Origin: Nesterenkonia sandarakina
GTDB lineage: Bacteria; Actinomycetota; Actinomycetes; Actinomycetales; Micrococcaceae
Reading direction: 5' to 3'
Assembly: GCF_003003175.1 (NCBI RefSeq)
Contig: NZ_PVTY01000007.1
Coordinates: 62,001-126,000 of the forward strand
Length of the DNA: 64,000 nucleotides
Under the pieces are notes generated by a model, which had not been told where the DNA came from, searched no databases, and worked only from the letters and a program-made list of their open reading frames with translations. Shown one piece after another: positions 28,582 through 37,707 of this stretch. Made by a program: the position numbers and the translations under genes. Numbering within the stretch: position 1 is the stretch's first letter; each line of letters opens with the position of its first letter.

Positions 28582-30074
28582 CGGGGTGACCTGATCCTCT
28601 CGTGCGCCGAGGCCGCGGCTGCGGCTCGGTCGTGGTGCGGTGCTGCGGTTCCTGCCGTGGTTCCTGCTGTGGTTCCTGCTGTGGATCGGGCCGGGTTCTG
28701 CGCTGCCGTGCCGACCGCGGCCAGGTGCAGCGCGTCGGGCTCGGCGTCGGTGCCCAGCCCGGATCGGGCGCCTCGTCGATCTTCGGCCTCCCAGGCGAGC
28801 ACGTGGCTCACCCGGTTGCGGCGGCCTTCGAGCCGATCGGCGCGCAGCACCACTCCGGGTCCGTGGCGGCGCGGGATCTCGACCTCCGATCCTGCGATGG
28901 CCACCCGGCCCAGGGCTTTGGCGAGCAGTCCGCCGACGGTGTCGACCTCTTCCTCGTGGTCGAGGTCGTAGAGCTCGGCGAAGTCGTCCACCGACATCCG
29001 GGCGGAGAGCCGGCGCTGGGAGTCGTCGAGGTCTTCGATCTCGGCGGCCTCGGTGTCGTATTCGTCCACGATCTCCCCGACGATCTCTTCGATCAGGTCC
29101 TCCAGGGTGACCATTCCGGCGGTGCCCCCGTATTCGTCCACCACGACGGCCACGTGGGTGGATTCGCGCTGCAGCTCGGAGAGGAACTCCGAGACCGGCT
29201 TGGACTCGGGCACGTAGCGGACGTCGCGCTGGAGCTCGTCGACGATGATCGAGTCCGGGTCGCGGTCGGTGTAGGCGCTGAGCAGCTCGCCGCTGCGCAG
29301 CCGGTGGTGCAGGAAGGCGGCGTCCTTGAGGTAGATCATGCCGGTGATGTCGTCGGCGGAGCCGCGCACCACCGGGATCCGCGAGTAGCCGGAGCGGAAG
29401 AACAGCGTCATCACCTCGGCGAGGCTGGTCCCGGACTCCACGGTGACCATGTCGGTGCGCGGGACCATCACGGCGCGGACCCGGGTGGCGGAGAGGTCGA
29501 AGACCGACTGGATCAGCTCGGCCTCGGCATCTTCGATCAGGTCGGTCTCCGAGGCGCGGGCCACGAATTCGCGGAACTCCTCGTCGTCGAAGAAGCCCTG
29601 GTCGGTGTGCGCGGTGCCGGGGACGGTGCGGGCGCCGATGCTGCTCAGCGCCTCGGGGAACGGTCCCAGCACGACGCGCAGGGAGCGCACCAGCGCGGCG
29701 GTGGAGGCGGCGACGATCAGGTGGTGGCCGCGGCCGATGCGCCGCGGGGAGATCGCCGCGCCGATGACCCCGCCGATGAGCAGGATCGCGGAGCCGGCCA
29801 CGGCCCCGGCGCCGAGTCCCTCCAGCGCGACCGTGGAGGCCACGATGACCAGGACGACGACGGCGGTGGTGAAGAACCAGCGCCAGGTCTGCAGCGCCAG
29901 GGTGTGCGCCACCGGCTGGGCCAGGATCTTCTCCACGGCGGTGGAGCCGCGCTGCTCGGCGATCTCTTCGGCCTCGCGGCGGCTCAGCCGCTGGAACGCG
30001 GAGTCGGCGGCGGAGAGCGCGAAGGCCAGGACGGCGCAGACCAGCGCCAGGAGGATGAGGAGGCCGAGGACCAT
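28578..30074 (-). CDS. CNNM/hemolysin-C family transporter-like protein
   Basis: Membrane protein with DUF21 and CBS domains; bacterial relatives are linked to Mg2+/Co2+ efflux, though the substrate here is unproven. 498 residues: N-terminal helices ([47 protein letters not shown]), two CBS domains with [13 protein letters not shown] and [21 protein letters not shown] (residues about 205-330), then the CorC/HlyC ligand-binding module. The last 65 residues are a low-complexity Ala/Thr/Gly tail containing three copies of TAGT. Usual neighbour of ybeY and era. Confidence 0.88.
   Translation of the reverse strand: MVLGLLILLALVCAVLAFALSAADSAFQRLSRREAEEIAEQRGSTAVEKILAQPVAHTLALQTWRWFFTTAVVVLVIVASTVALEGLGAGAVAGSAILLIGGVIGAAISPRRIGRGHHLIVAASTAALVRSLRVVLGPFPEALSSIGARTVPGTAHTDQGFFDDEEFREFVARASETDLIEDAEAELIQSVFDLSATRVRAVMVPRTDMVTVESGTSLAEVMTLFFRSGYSRIPVVRGSADDITGMIYLKDAAFLHHRLRSGELLSAYTDRDPDSIIVDELQRDVRYVPESKPVSEFLSELQRESTHVAVVVDEYGGTAGMVTLEDLIEEIVGEIVDEYDTEAAEIEDLDDSQRRLSARMSVDDFAELYDLDHEEEVDTVGGLLAKALGRVAIAGSEVEIPRRHGPGVVLRADRLEGRRNRVSHVLAWEAEDRRGARSGLGTDAEPDALHLAAVGTAAQNPARSTAGTTAGTTAGTAAPHHDRAAAAASAHERIRSPR
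28648..28683 (+). repeat. 12-base tandem repeat near the 3' end of the CNNM gene
   Basis: Three units GTTCCTGCTGTG (28648-28659 with one change, 28660-28671, 28672-28683). On the minus strand they encode repeated Thr-Ala-Gly-Thr. Confidence 0.85.
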
Positions 30075-30077
30075 GGG

Positions 30078-30565
30078 TCAGACCGTCGGCGTCGGGGCAG
30101 CGTGACCGAGGAACTCCTCGAGGAGCACTCGCTGCAGAGTGAACATCTCTTCGCGGTCGGCCGGCTCGGCATGGTCGTGTCCGAGCAGGTGGAGCACCCC
30201 GTGGGTGGCCAGCAGCGCGAGCTCCGCACCGAGCGGGTGACCGTGGGCCTTCGCCTGCGCCGCGGCGACGCCGGGGCAGATCACGATGTCACCGAGGACA
30301 CCCTCGGTGACCGGGTCATCGGCGGTGCCGGCGATCAGCTCGTCCATCGGGAAGCTCATCACGTCGGTGGCGCCGGGCAGGTTCATCCAGTCCAGGTGCA
30401 GACCTTCGATGGTCTCTTCGTCCACCAGGGTGATCGAGAGCGTCACCGCGGGTCCCAGGTGCAGCTTGGCGTAGAGGAACCCGGCGAGGTCCAGCAGCTC
30501 GGCGAGGTGCTCTCCGGAGATGAGGTCCGAGCCGGAGCTGTCCTCAACCGTGACCTGGACCTCGG

Positions 30566-30569
<4 letters not shown>
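30078..30569 (-). CDS. ybeY: Endoribonuclease YbeY (16S rRNA maturation)
   Basis: Zinc-dependent RNase for rRNA processing and ribosome quality control. 163 residues with the metal motif HGVLHLLGHDH (His-x3-His-x5-His), preceded by LGDIVICPGVA and MSFPMDE. ATG 30569 overlaps the phoH stop by four bases. Position between phoH and the CNNM gene is conserved across bacteria. Confidence 0.95.
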
Positions 30570-31633
<1,064 letters not shown>

Positions 31634-31644
31634 TGATCCTCAGT

Positions 31645-32544
31645 CTATGCGGTCTGCTCGGGCTGACCAGTCTCGGGGGCCCAGTCCCAGCGGCCCAGCA
31701 GCAGCTGCGCGGCCGCGAGGGCTGCGGGTCCGGCCGTGGAGGAGCGCAGCACGTTGCGGCCGAGCCGGGCGATCTTGGCGCCGGCTGAGGTGAGCTGTTC
31801 GATCTCCCGGTCGCTGATCCCGCCCTCGGGACCGACGACCAGATGCAGCTCCTGCAGCTGGGGCGCCTGGTTGCGGGCTTCGGGGTCCAGGCCGGTGGAG
31901 TCTTGGCCGGTCGGGTCTTGGCCTGAGGGGTCCAGGCCGGTGGGGTGCAGGCGGTCGGCATCCTGGAGTTCGGCGATCGCCTCGGCGAGCGAGGTCTCGT
32001 CGGTCTCGTGCAGGACGACGACGCCGACGCTCATGCCGTCCGCCTCGATCGTCTTGAGGTACTGGGCGGTGGAGCGCAGCGGACGCACCTCCGGGATGGT
32101 GGTGCGTCGGGTCTGTTTCGCGGCGGTGGTCACCATCGAGACCCACTCGGCGTGCTTCTTGGCCTCGCGTCCGGCCTTCCATCGGGCCACGGAGCGCTCG
32201 GCCTGCCAGGGTATGACGGCGTCCACGCCGAGCTCGGTGGCGGATTCCACCCCTTGCAGGTCGCGGCGGTCCTTGGCCAGCGCCTGGACCAGCACCAGGC
32301 GGGGCAGCGGCACCGGCTCGTCGGTCACCGCAAGGATCTCGACCTCGAGCTGACCGCTTCCGGCGGAGCGGACCCGTCCTTCGGCGCGCCGGCCCACGGT
32401 GTCTGAGAGCAGCACCGGCTCGCCCGGCTGCAGGCGCATCACCGTGGCGGCATGGTGGCCCTCGGGGCCGCTGAGCGTGACCACCTCGGCCACGTGGGCC
32501 TTCTCGAGCGCCCCGGGGCCGAGGTGGAACAGCGGTGCCGTCAT
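31645..32544 (-). CDS. rsmE: 16S rRNA m3U1498 methyltransferase
   Basis: SPOUT-class RNA methyltransferase acting on the small ribosomal subunit. 299 residues against about 245-255 in most relatives. An N-terminal PUA-like domain (FHLGPGALEKAHVAEVVTLSG) is followed by the SPOUT core with HLVVGPEGGISDREIEQL and LGRNVLRSSTAGPAAL. The extra length is a repeat DPSGQ/DPTGQ/DSTGL around residues 200-220, just before the cofactor-binding knot. Downstream of dnaJ in the heat-shock unit. Confidence 0.93.
   Translation of the reverse strand: MTAPLFHLGPGALEKAHVAEVVTLSGPEGHHAATVMRLQPGEPVLLSDTVGRRAEGRVRSAGSGQLEVEILAVTDEPVPLPRLVLVQALAKDRRDLQGVESATELGVDAVIPWQAERSVARWKAGREAKKHAEWVSMVTTAAKQTRRTTIPEVRPLRSTAQYLKTIEADGMSVGVVVLHETDETSLAEAIAELQDADRLHPTGLDPSGQDPTGQDSTGLDPEARNQAPQLQELHLVVGPEGGISDREIEQLTSAGAKIARLGRNVLRSSTAGPAALAAAQLLLGRWDWAPETGQPEQTA
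31886..31945 (+). repeat. 15-base tandem repeat inside rsmE
   Basis: Four units (31886-31900, 31901-31915, 31916-31930, 31931-31945) of the form TCCAGGCCGGTGGGG, with a partial fifth. On the minus strand they encode a five-residue Asp-Pro-x-Gly-Gln/Leu repeat. Confidence 0.85.
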
Positions 32545-32574
32545 CTCAGACCGCGCATCTGGTGGTCGGCATCT

Positions 32575-33696
32575 CTAGAGCGCGTCCCAGCGTTCGCGCA
32601 GCTTCGCGAAGACCCCGCGGTGCTCGGTGGTGGACTCCCCGAGCTCCTCGCCGCGCTCGATCGCGAGTTCGCGCAGCAGCTGGGCCTCGCGCTCGGAGAC
32701 CTTGGTGGGGGTCTCGACCTTGAGGTGGACCTTCAGCGCGCCGCGACCGCCGCCGCGCAGGTGGGTCACGCCGCGCTCCTTGAGCGTGAGCACCTCACCG
32801 GACTGGGTGCCCGGCTTCACGCTGAGCTCCTCGGCGCCGTCGAAGGTGTCCAGGCCGACCGTGGTGCCCAGGGCTGCCGCGGTCATCGGGATGGAGACGG
32901 TGGCGTGCAGGTCGTTGCCGCGGCGGGTGAAGACCTCGTGCTGCTTGACCTCGACCTCTATGAACAGGTCTCCGGAGGGTCCGCCGGCCAGTCCGGCCTC
33001 GCCCTCTCCGGCCAGGTGGATCCGGTTCCCGCGATCCACGCCTGCCGGGACCTTGACCTTCAGGGACTTGCGCTCGCGCACCCGGCCCTGACCGTCGCAC
33101 TCCTGGCAGGGGTCTTCGATGATGTTGCCGAAGCCGGCGCACCGGGCGCAGGTCTGGGTCTGGATGACGGTGCCGAGGATCGAGCGCATGGGGCGCTGGA
33201 CCTGGCCCTGGCCGTGGCAGTCCGGGCAGGTGGTCGGCGAGGTGCCCTTGCGGGTGCAGGAGCCGTCGCAGACGGTGCAGGTCACCGCGGTCTCCAGTTC
33301 CACCTCCTTGGTGGTGCCGAACACGGCGTCGCGCAGGTCGATGCGGACCCGGATCAGCGAGTCCTGGCCGCGGCGGGTGCGCGAGGCGGGGCCTCCGCCT
33401 CCCCCGCCGAAGAACGTCTCGAAGATGTCACCGAAGCCGCCGAACCCGGCGCCTCCTGCTCCGCCGGGGAATCCGGAGCGGCCGTTCTCGTCGCCGGTGG
33501 CGTCGTAGTTCTGCCGCTTCTGCGGGTCGGAGAGCACCTCGTAGGCGCGGCCGAGCACCTTGAACTGCTCGGCGGCGTCGTCGGAGGGGTTCACGTCGGG
33601 GTGAAGCTTCCGGGCCTGCTTGCGGTAGGCCTTCTTGATCTCTTCGGTGGACGCCGAGCGGCTGACGCCGAGCGCCTCGTAGTAGTCAGTCGTCAT
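32575..33696 (-). CDS. dnaJ: Chaperone DnaJ (type I, hrcA-linked)
   Basis: Co-chaperone of DnaK. 373 residues: J domain with [22 protein letters not shown] and HPD, Gly/Phe-rich linker ([13 protein letters not shown]), four zinc-binding motifs ([30 protein letters not shown]), then the C-terminal substrate domains. Start ATG 33696 preferred over a TTG two codons earlier. It is the DnaJ2-type copy typical of actinobacteria; dnaK and grpE are not in this window. Twelve bases after hrcA, so under CIRCE control. Confidence 0.95.
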   Translation of the reverse strand: MTTDYYEALGVSRSASTEEIKKAYRKQARKLHPDVNPSDDAAEQFKVLGRAYEVLSDPQKRQNYDATGDENGRSGFPGGAGGAGFGGFGDIFETFFGGGGGGPASRTRRGQDSLIRVRIDLRDAVFGTTKEVELETAVTCTVCDGSCTRKGTSPTTCPDCHGQGQVQRPMRSILGTVIQTQTCARCAGFGNIIEDPCQECDGQGRVRERKSLKVKVPAGVDRGNRIHLAGEGEAGLAGGPSGDLFIEVEVKQHEVFTRRGNDLHATVSIPMTAAALGTTVGLDTFDGAEELSVKPGTQSGEVLTLKERGVTHLRGGGRGALKVHLKVETPTKVSEREAQLLRELAIERGEELGESTTEHRGVFAKLRERWDAL

Positions 33697-33708
33697 CTTC
33701 AAAGACGT

Positions 33709-34734
33709 TCACCCTTCGGAAAGAATTCGGGACAGGTAGCGCGCCATTGCGCGCACCGCGGACATGGTGGAGCCGTAATCCATGCGGGTCGGACCGACCA
33801 CGCCGAGCTTGGCACCTTCGGCACCCGTATGGGTGCCGTACTCTGCTGCGACGACAGCGGTCTCGATCAGCGAATCATGGCTGGTCTCGTGTCCGATGCG
33901 GATGGAGAGACCACGTCGGTCCTGCTCCATCTCTGTCAACAGTCGAAGCAGCACGACTTGTTCCTCAAGCGCTTCAAGAATGGGCCCGATGGAGGGACCG
34001 AGGTCGCGGCCCGACCTGGCGAGGTTAGCAGTCCCGGCCATGATGATGCGATCCACGCGGCCTGACTCGAGGATCGTCTCCACCGACTGGGCGATGATCG
34101 CCATCGACGGCCGAAGCACCGGCTCCACCCGGCTGATCAGGGTATCGGTGGGCAGCGGAAGGGCTGAGATCGAGCGCTGGTGCAGCTCCGTGGAGAGGAC
34201 CTGGGCGATCCGGTGCAGCGAGTCGTCGCCGACCGCCTCGACCAGGGTGACCATCCGCTGCTCGACCTTCCCGGAGGACAGGATCACGATGGTCAGCACC
34301 TTGTGCGAGGACATCGAGACGACGTCGATGTGCCGGATCTTCGCCGTGGAGCGCTGCGGATGCTGGATCACCGCGACCTGACTGGTGAGCATCGCGAGCA
34401 GCCGCACGGTGTGCTCGAGCATCGCGTCGTGGTCATCGGCGGTCTCGAGCAGGGTGTCCATGGCGCGGCGCTCAGCGGCGGAGAGCGGGCGGACCTCGGT
34501 GATCTTGTCCACGAACCGTCGGTAGCCGAGGTCGGTGGGGATCCGCCCGGCGGAGGTGTGCGGGGCGGCGATCAGGCCCTCCTCCTCGAGGTGGGCCATG
34601 TCATTGCGGATCGTGGCTGGGGAGACCTCCAGGTCGTGACGTTCCACCAGCGCCCGGGACCCGACCGGCTCCCGGGTGTGGACGTAGTCCTCCACGATGG
34701 CACGCAGGACCTGCAGTCGACGGGTGTCTGACAT
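33709..34734 (-). CDS. hrcA: Heat-inducible transcription repressor HrcA
   Basis: Represses heat-shock genes by binding CIRCE. 341 residues: N-terminal winged helix (RRLQVLRAIVEDYVHTREPVGSRALVE; SPATIRNDMAHLEEEGLI; HTSAGRIPTDLGYR) and the GAF-like dimerisation region. Start ATG 34734 (MSDTRRLQ) with AGGAGG 11 bases upstream. A CIRCE element lies 24 bases upstream, overlapping its predicted promoter, so it autoregulates the hrcA-dnaJ-rsmE-phoH-ybeY-CNNM-era string. Confidence 0.96.
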   Translation of the reverse strand: MSDTRRLQVLRAIVEDYVHTREPVGSRALVERHDLEVSPATIRNDMAHLEEEGLIAAPHTSAGRIPTDLGYRRFVDKITEVRPLSAAERRAMDTLLETADDHDAMLEHTVRLLAMLTSQVAVIQHPQRSTAKIRHIDVVSMSSHKVLTIVILSSGKVEQRMVTLVEAVGDDSLHRIAQVLSTELHQRSISALPLPTDTLISRVEPVLRPSMAIIAQSVETILESGRVDRIIMAGTANLARSGRDLGPSIGPILEALEEQVVLLRLLTEMEQDRRGLSIRIGHETSHDSLIETAVVAAEYGTHTGAEGAKLGVVGPTRMDYGSTMSAVRAMARYLSRILSEG

Positions 34735-34757
34735 GAAAGTTGGCGCCTCCTGACCAT

Positions 34758-34784
34758 CTGGCACTCTTCGAGTACAAGTGCTAA
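34758..34784. promoter_or_regulatory. CIRCE operator
   Basis: CTGGCACTC (34758-34766), nine bases, AAGTGCTAA (34776-34784), matching the consensus TTAGCACTC-N9-GAGTGCTAA with three changes. It abuts the hrcA -10 element and lies 3-30 bases upstream of the -10 of the divergent DUF3097 gene, so HrcA bound here could block both promoters. Confidence 0.9.
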
Positions 34785-34793
34785 TTCTACAAT
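34784..34793. promoter_or_regulatory. Overlapping divergent -10 elements for hrcA and the DUF3097 gene
   Basis: On the minus strand TAGAAT (34789-34784) faces hrcA; on the plus strand TACAAT (34788-34793) faces the DUF3097 gene, eight bases before its ATG. The two hexamers share two bases, so polymerase can hardly occupy both at once. Confidence 0.6.
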
Positions 34794-34801
34794 GGGTGAT
34801 C

Positions 34802-35692
34802 ATGAGCGCTCCGCACTTCCCCGACTGGCGTCCCTCCTCCACCCCGAGCTGGGGTGCACAGGACCTCTCCCGGCTCCGCCAGAGCCAGATCCGCAAGGTC
34901 TCCGCCATGCCCGCCGACTACGGCGCCGTGATCGAGGAGGTGGAGTCCGGCTGGGTCGGCGCCATCATCTCGGTGGAGGCCTCCGGCGGCATCCATGTGG
35001 TGAGTCTCGAAGATCGCCGCGGCAGGGTCCGCTCCTTCCCGCTGGGACACGGGTTCCTCTACGAGGGCGAACCCGTGGAGCTGACACCGCCCACTCCCCG
35101 CGCGGCCGCGCCGAAGCCCACCCGCACCGCCTCGGGGTCGGTCGCAGTCTCCGATGCGCCGGCGCGGGTCGCCCGGGCGTCACGGATCTGGGTCGAGGGC
35201 ACCCACGACGCGGAGCTGGTGGAGAAGGTCTGGGGCGAGGATCTGCGGATCGAAGGCATCGTCGTGGAACCGCTGCACGGGGCCGACGACCTGCTCGGCG
35301 CGATCCGCGCGTTCGGGCCCGGACCGCAGCGCCGGGTCGGGGTGCTGCTGGACCACCTGGTCCCGGGCTCGAAGGAGTCTCGGATCGCTCGTGAGGTCAT
35401 GCAGCAGCAGGGCGCGAAGGGCAACATCGCGGTCCTGGGCCACCCCTATGTGGACGTCTGGCAGGCCGTGAAGCCGCATCTGCTCGGGCTGAAGCGGTGG
35501 CCGGACATTCCGCGCAGCCAGGACATCAAGGTGGGCACGCTGCAGGCGCTGGGCTGGCCGCACGCGAACCAGCGTGACATCGCGCACGGCTGGAAGCGGA
35601 TCCTCGCCCAGGTCAACAGCTATGCGGACCTCGAGCCCTCGCTGCTCGGCCGGGTGGAGGAGCTCATCGACTTCGTCACCGTGGAGCCCTGA
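34802..35692 (+). CDS. DUF3097 protein with TOPRIM-like motifs
   Basis: Function not established. 296 residues, no signal or membrane helix. An N-terminal part of about 90 residues (a small beta domain with SGWVGAIISVEASGGIHVVSLEDRRGRVRSFPLG-like pattern, cited here only in outline) is followed by a Pro/Ala linker and a C-terminal domain. The latter has RIWVEGTHDAELVEKVWG (about 128-145) and VGVLLDHLVPGSKE (about 179-192), which look like the Glu and Asp-x-Asp blocks of TOPRIM folds, although the second acidic residue of Asp-x-Asp is Leu here. Divergent from hrcA, sharing its CIRCE region. Confidence 0.8.
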   Translation: MSAPHFPDWRPSSTPSWGAQDLSRLRQSQIRKVSAMPADYGAVIEEVESGWVGAIISVEASGGIHVVSLEDRRGRVRSFPLGHGFLYEGEPVELTPPTPRAAAPKPTRTASGSVAVSDAPARVARASRIWVEGTHDAELVEKVWGEDLRIEGIVVEPLHGADDLLGAIRAFGPGPQRRVGVLLDHLVPGSKESRIAREVMQQQGAKGNIAVLGHPYVDVWQAVKPHLLGLKRWPDIPRSQDIKVGTLQALGWPHANQRDIAHGWKRILAQVNSYADLEPSLLGRVEELIDFVTVEP

Positions 35693-35713
35693 GCGCACCC
35701 ACCGACCTCCGCG

Positions 35714-35761
35714 ATCCAGCACGTCATCCAGGGCATGATCCAGAGAATCAGCCAGAGCCTG
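35714..35761 (+). repeat. 12-base tandem repeat behind the DUF3097 gene
   Basis: Four units: ATCCAGCACGTC, ATCCAGGGCATG, ATCCAGAGAATC, AGCCAGAGCCTG, exactly in register at 35714, 35726, 35738 and 35750. It begins 22 bases after the stop codon. Confidence 0.75.
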
Positions 35762-35893
35762 CTGAGGCGCATGCCACAGAACCCGTGGTCCGACACGCCC
35801 ACGGAGACCGGCTGGTGTCCAGGGTCAGTCGCTAGACTTTTGAGCGGGAATGGCTAGGTGCTGCACACGCGGCACCCCAATCACGGAGGTGCA

Positions 35894-36325
35894 GTGGCGC
35901 ATAATCAGAAACCCCAGGGTCACCGGTCGAGCGAGGACGCTCGAGCGGACGCAGCTGCACGCCTGAAGGGTTCCTCCGCCGCCGCCGCGCCGCTGACTCC
36001 CGCGGAGGATCGACGCTGGGCCACGCTGTCCCACTTCGGCGCGCTCATCGGCTGCGTCCCGGCCCTCGCGGTGTATCTGGTCTACCGCGACCGCGGCCCG
36101 TTCACCGCCCAGGAGTCCAAGGAGGCGCTGAACTTCACGCTTCCGCTGACCGTGGTGATGCTCGCCTGCTACATCCTCGCCCTGGTTCCGGGCGTGGGCT
36201 GGGCCTTCGGCATCGTCGCCGTGCTGCTGTGGATCTACATGACCCTCTCCGGACTCGTCGCCGGCATCCAGTGCAACAAGGGCCGCCCCTACCGCTACCC
36301 GCTGAACCTGCGCCTGATCCACTGA
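35894..36325 (+). CDS. DUF4870 small membrane protein
   Basis: Function unknown. 143 residues: a charged N-terminal tail of 45 residues, then DRRWATLSHFGALIGCVPALAVYLVYRD, AQESKEALNF, and two further helices (LTVVMLACYILALVPG; AFGIVAVLLWIYMTLSGLVAG). The ESKEALNFQ-type block between helices is typical of the DUF4870 family. GTG start 35894 fixed by GGAGGT four bases upstream. A TAGACT element at 35833-35838 could be its -10. Sits between the DUF3097 gene and hemW, as in relatives. Confidence 0.85.
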   Translation: MAHNQKPQGHRSSEDARADAAARLKGSSAAAAPLTPAEDRRWATLSHFGALIGCVPALAVYLVYRDRGPFTAQESKEALNFTLPLTVVMLACYILALVPGVGWAFGIVAVLLWIYMTLSGLVAGIQCNKGRPYRYPLNLRLIH

Positions 36326-36411
36326 GCTTCCGGCTCACGCAGCTTCAGATCCACTGAGTTCCAGATCCACCGAGCTTCAGATTCACTGAGCTCCGGGTCC
36401 CCTGAGTCGGT
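36316..36411 (+). repeat. Six 16-base tandem repeats spanning the DUF4870 stop codon
   Basis: Six units in strict 16-base register from 36316 to 36411, consensus GATCCACTGAGCTTCA. The first unit contains the last codons and stop (TGA, 36323-36325) of the DUF4870 gene; later units carry copies of that TGA. The array ends seven bases before the hemW stop. Confidence 0.88.
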
Positions 36412-36417
36412 CCGGGC

Positions 36418-37704
36418 CTAGGGGGCCAGTCGGCGGGTCACGGCATCGGCCAGCAGCCGCCCGCGCAGGGTGAGCACGGCTCGCCCCTGCGGATGCGCCG
36501 TGCTGGGCCGCGCGGCGTCGTCGTCGATCAGTCCGTCGTGCACCAGGGACTGCAGGCTCTTGGCGCTGATCTTCTCGCCGTGGCTGCGGCGCAGCTCCGG
36601 GAGCGCGTTGAAGCCCGCCACGTCCAGGCCCTCGGCCAGGCGCAGCCGCAGCATCAGGTGCTCCAGGGTCTTGTCCTCGTCGGCCAGCTGTTCCCGGCCG
36701 TGCCCTGGGGTGGCGCCGGTGGAGAGCCGCTGGGCGTAGGCCGCGGGGTGCTTCACGTTCCACCAGCGCAGTCCGGCCATGTGGGAGTGCGCGCCGGGAC
36801 CCGCGCCCCACCAGTCGGAGTCCACCCAGTAGTTCAGGTTGTGCTCCGAGCGGGTCGCGGCGCTGGTCGAGAAGTTCGAGACCTCGTACCAGTGCAGCCC
36901 GGCAGCACCGAGCACCTCGTCGGTGAGCAGGTATTTGTCGGCCTGATCGTCGGGGTCGATGTCGGGCAGCACACCGCGCTTGATCTTCGCCGCCATCGCG
37001 GTGCCCTCTTCGATGATCAGGGAGTATGCCGAGATGTGGTCCGGGGCCAGGGCCACCGCGTGATCCAGGCTGGTGCGCCAGTCCTCGAGGCTCTCCCCCG
37101 GAGTCCCGGAGATCAGGTCCAGGCTGACCTGGAGCCCGGCGGCGCGGGCGGCGTGGACCGCGCGCTCCACATTGGCCGGGTCATGGGTCCGGTCGAGGGT
37201 CTTGAGCACATGCGGCACGGCGGACTGCATGCCGAGGCTGAGCCGGGTGAATCCGGCCTCGGCCAGGACCTGTGCGGTCTCGGCGGTGATCGTGTCCGGG
37301 TTCGCCTCGGTGGTGATCTCGGCGCCGGGCCGGAATCCGAAGAGCTCCCGCGCCCGGGTCAGGATCCGGGCGAGCTCCCCCGCCGGCAGCAGCGTCGGGG
37401 TGCCGCCGCCGAAGAACACCGTGGAGAGCGGCCGTTCCGGGGCGCCCATGGTATCGAGCACCGACCGGGCGAAGACCAGCTCGGAGATCAGCGTGTCCGG
37501 GTAGGAGACCTGGGAGGCGCCGGGACCGAGATCCTCGGCGGTATAGGTGTTGAAGTCGCAGTAGCCGCAGCGCACGCTGCAGAACGGGATGTGGACGTAG
37601 AGGCCGAAGGGCGCCTTGGCGCGCGCCGGAAGCGCCTGCTGCACGGCGGCGGGAAAGCCGCCGTCGGCGGGCACCGGGTCGCCGAGGGGAAGGGTGGAGG
37701 GCAA
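36418..37704 (-). CDS. hemW: Heme chaperone HemW (radical SAM)
   Basis: Radical SAM family protein that binds heme and helps insert it into respiratory enzymes; often mis-named coproporphyrinogen oxidase. 428 residues with GLYVHIPFCSVRCGYCDFNTY, which holds the C-x3-C-x2-C cluster motif, the HemW-specific EHNLNYW (HNxxYW) and GAGPGAHSHM. It lacks the extra N-terminal Cys of true HemN. TTG start at 37704 fits relatives (MPSTLPLGDPVPA). Three bases after the lepA stop. Confidence 0.92.
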   Translation of the reverse strand: MPSTLPLGDPVPADGGFPAAVQQALPARAKAPFGLYVHIPFCSVRCGYCDFNTYTAEDLGPGASQVSYPDTLISELVFARSVLDTMGAPERPLSTVFFGGGTPTLLPAGELARILTRARELFGFRPGAEITTEANPDTITAETAQVLAEAGFTRLSLGMQSAVPHVLKTLDRTHDPANVERAVHAARAAGLQVSLDLISGTPGESLEDWRTSLDHAVALAPDHISAYSLIIEEGTAMAAKIKRGVLPDIDPDDQADKYLLTDEVLGAAGLHWYEVSNFSTSAATRSEHNLNYWVDSDWWGAGPGAHSHMAGLRWWNVKHPAAYAQRLSTGATPGHGREQLADEDKTLEHLMLRLRLAEGLDVAGFNALPELRRSHGEKISAKSLQSLVHDGLIDDDAARPSTAHPQGRAVLTLRGRLLADAVTRRLAP

Positions 37705-37707
37705 GGC

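Noticed and set aside
35850-35966. A 38-codon ATG frame starting MARCCTRG upstream of and overlapping the DUF4870 start, possibly a Cys-Cys leader peptide
   Set aside because: The TAGACT element is 11 bases away rather than 6-8, the downstream gene has no link to cysteine metabolism, and most of the frame overlaps the DUF4870 coding region in another phase.
36316-36411. Possible CRISPR array
   Set aside because: The units are contiguous with no spacers, only 16 bases long and degenerate, and no cas gene is in the window.
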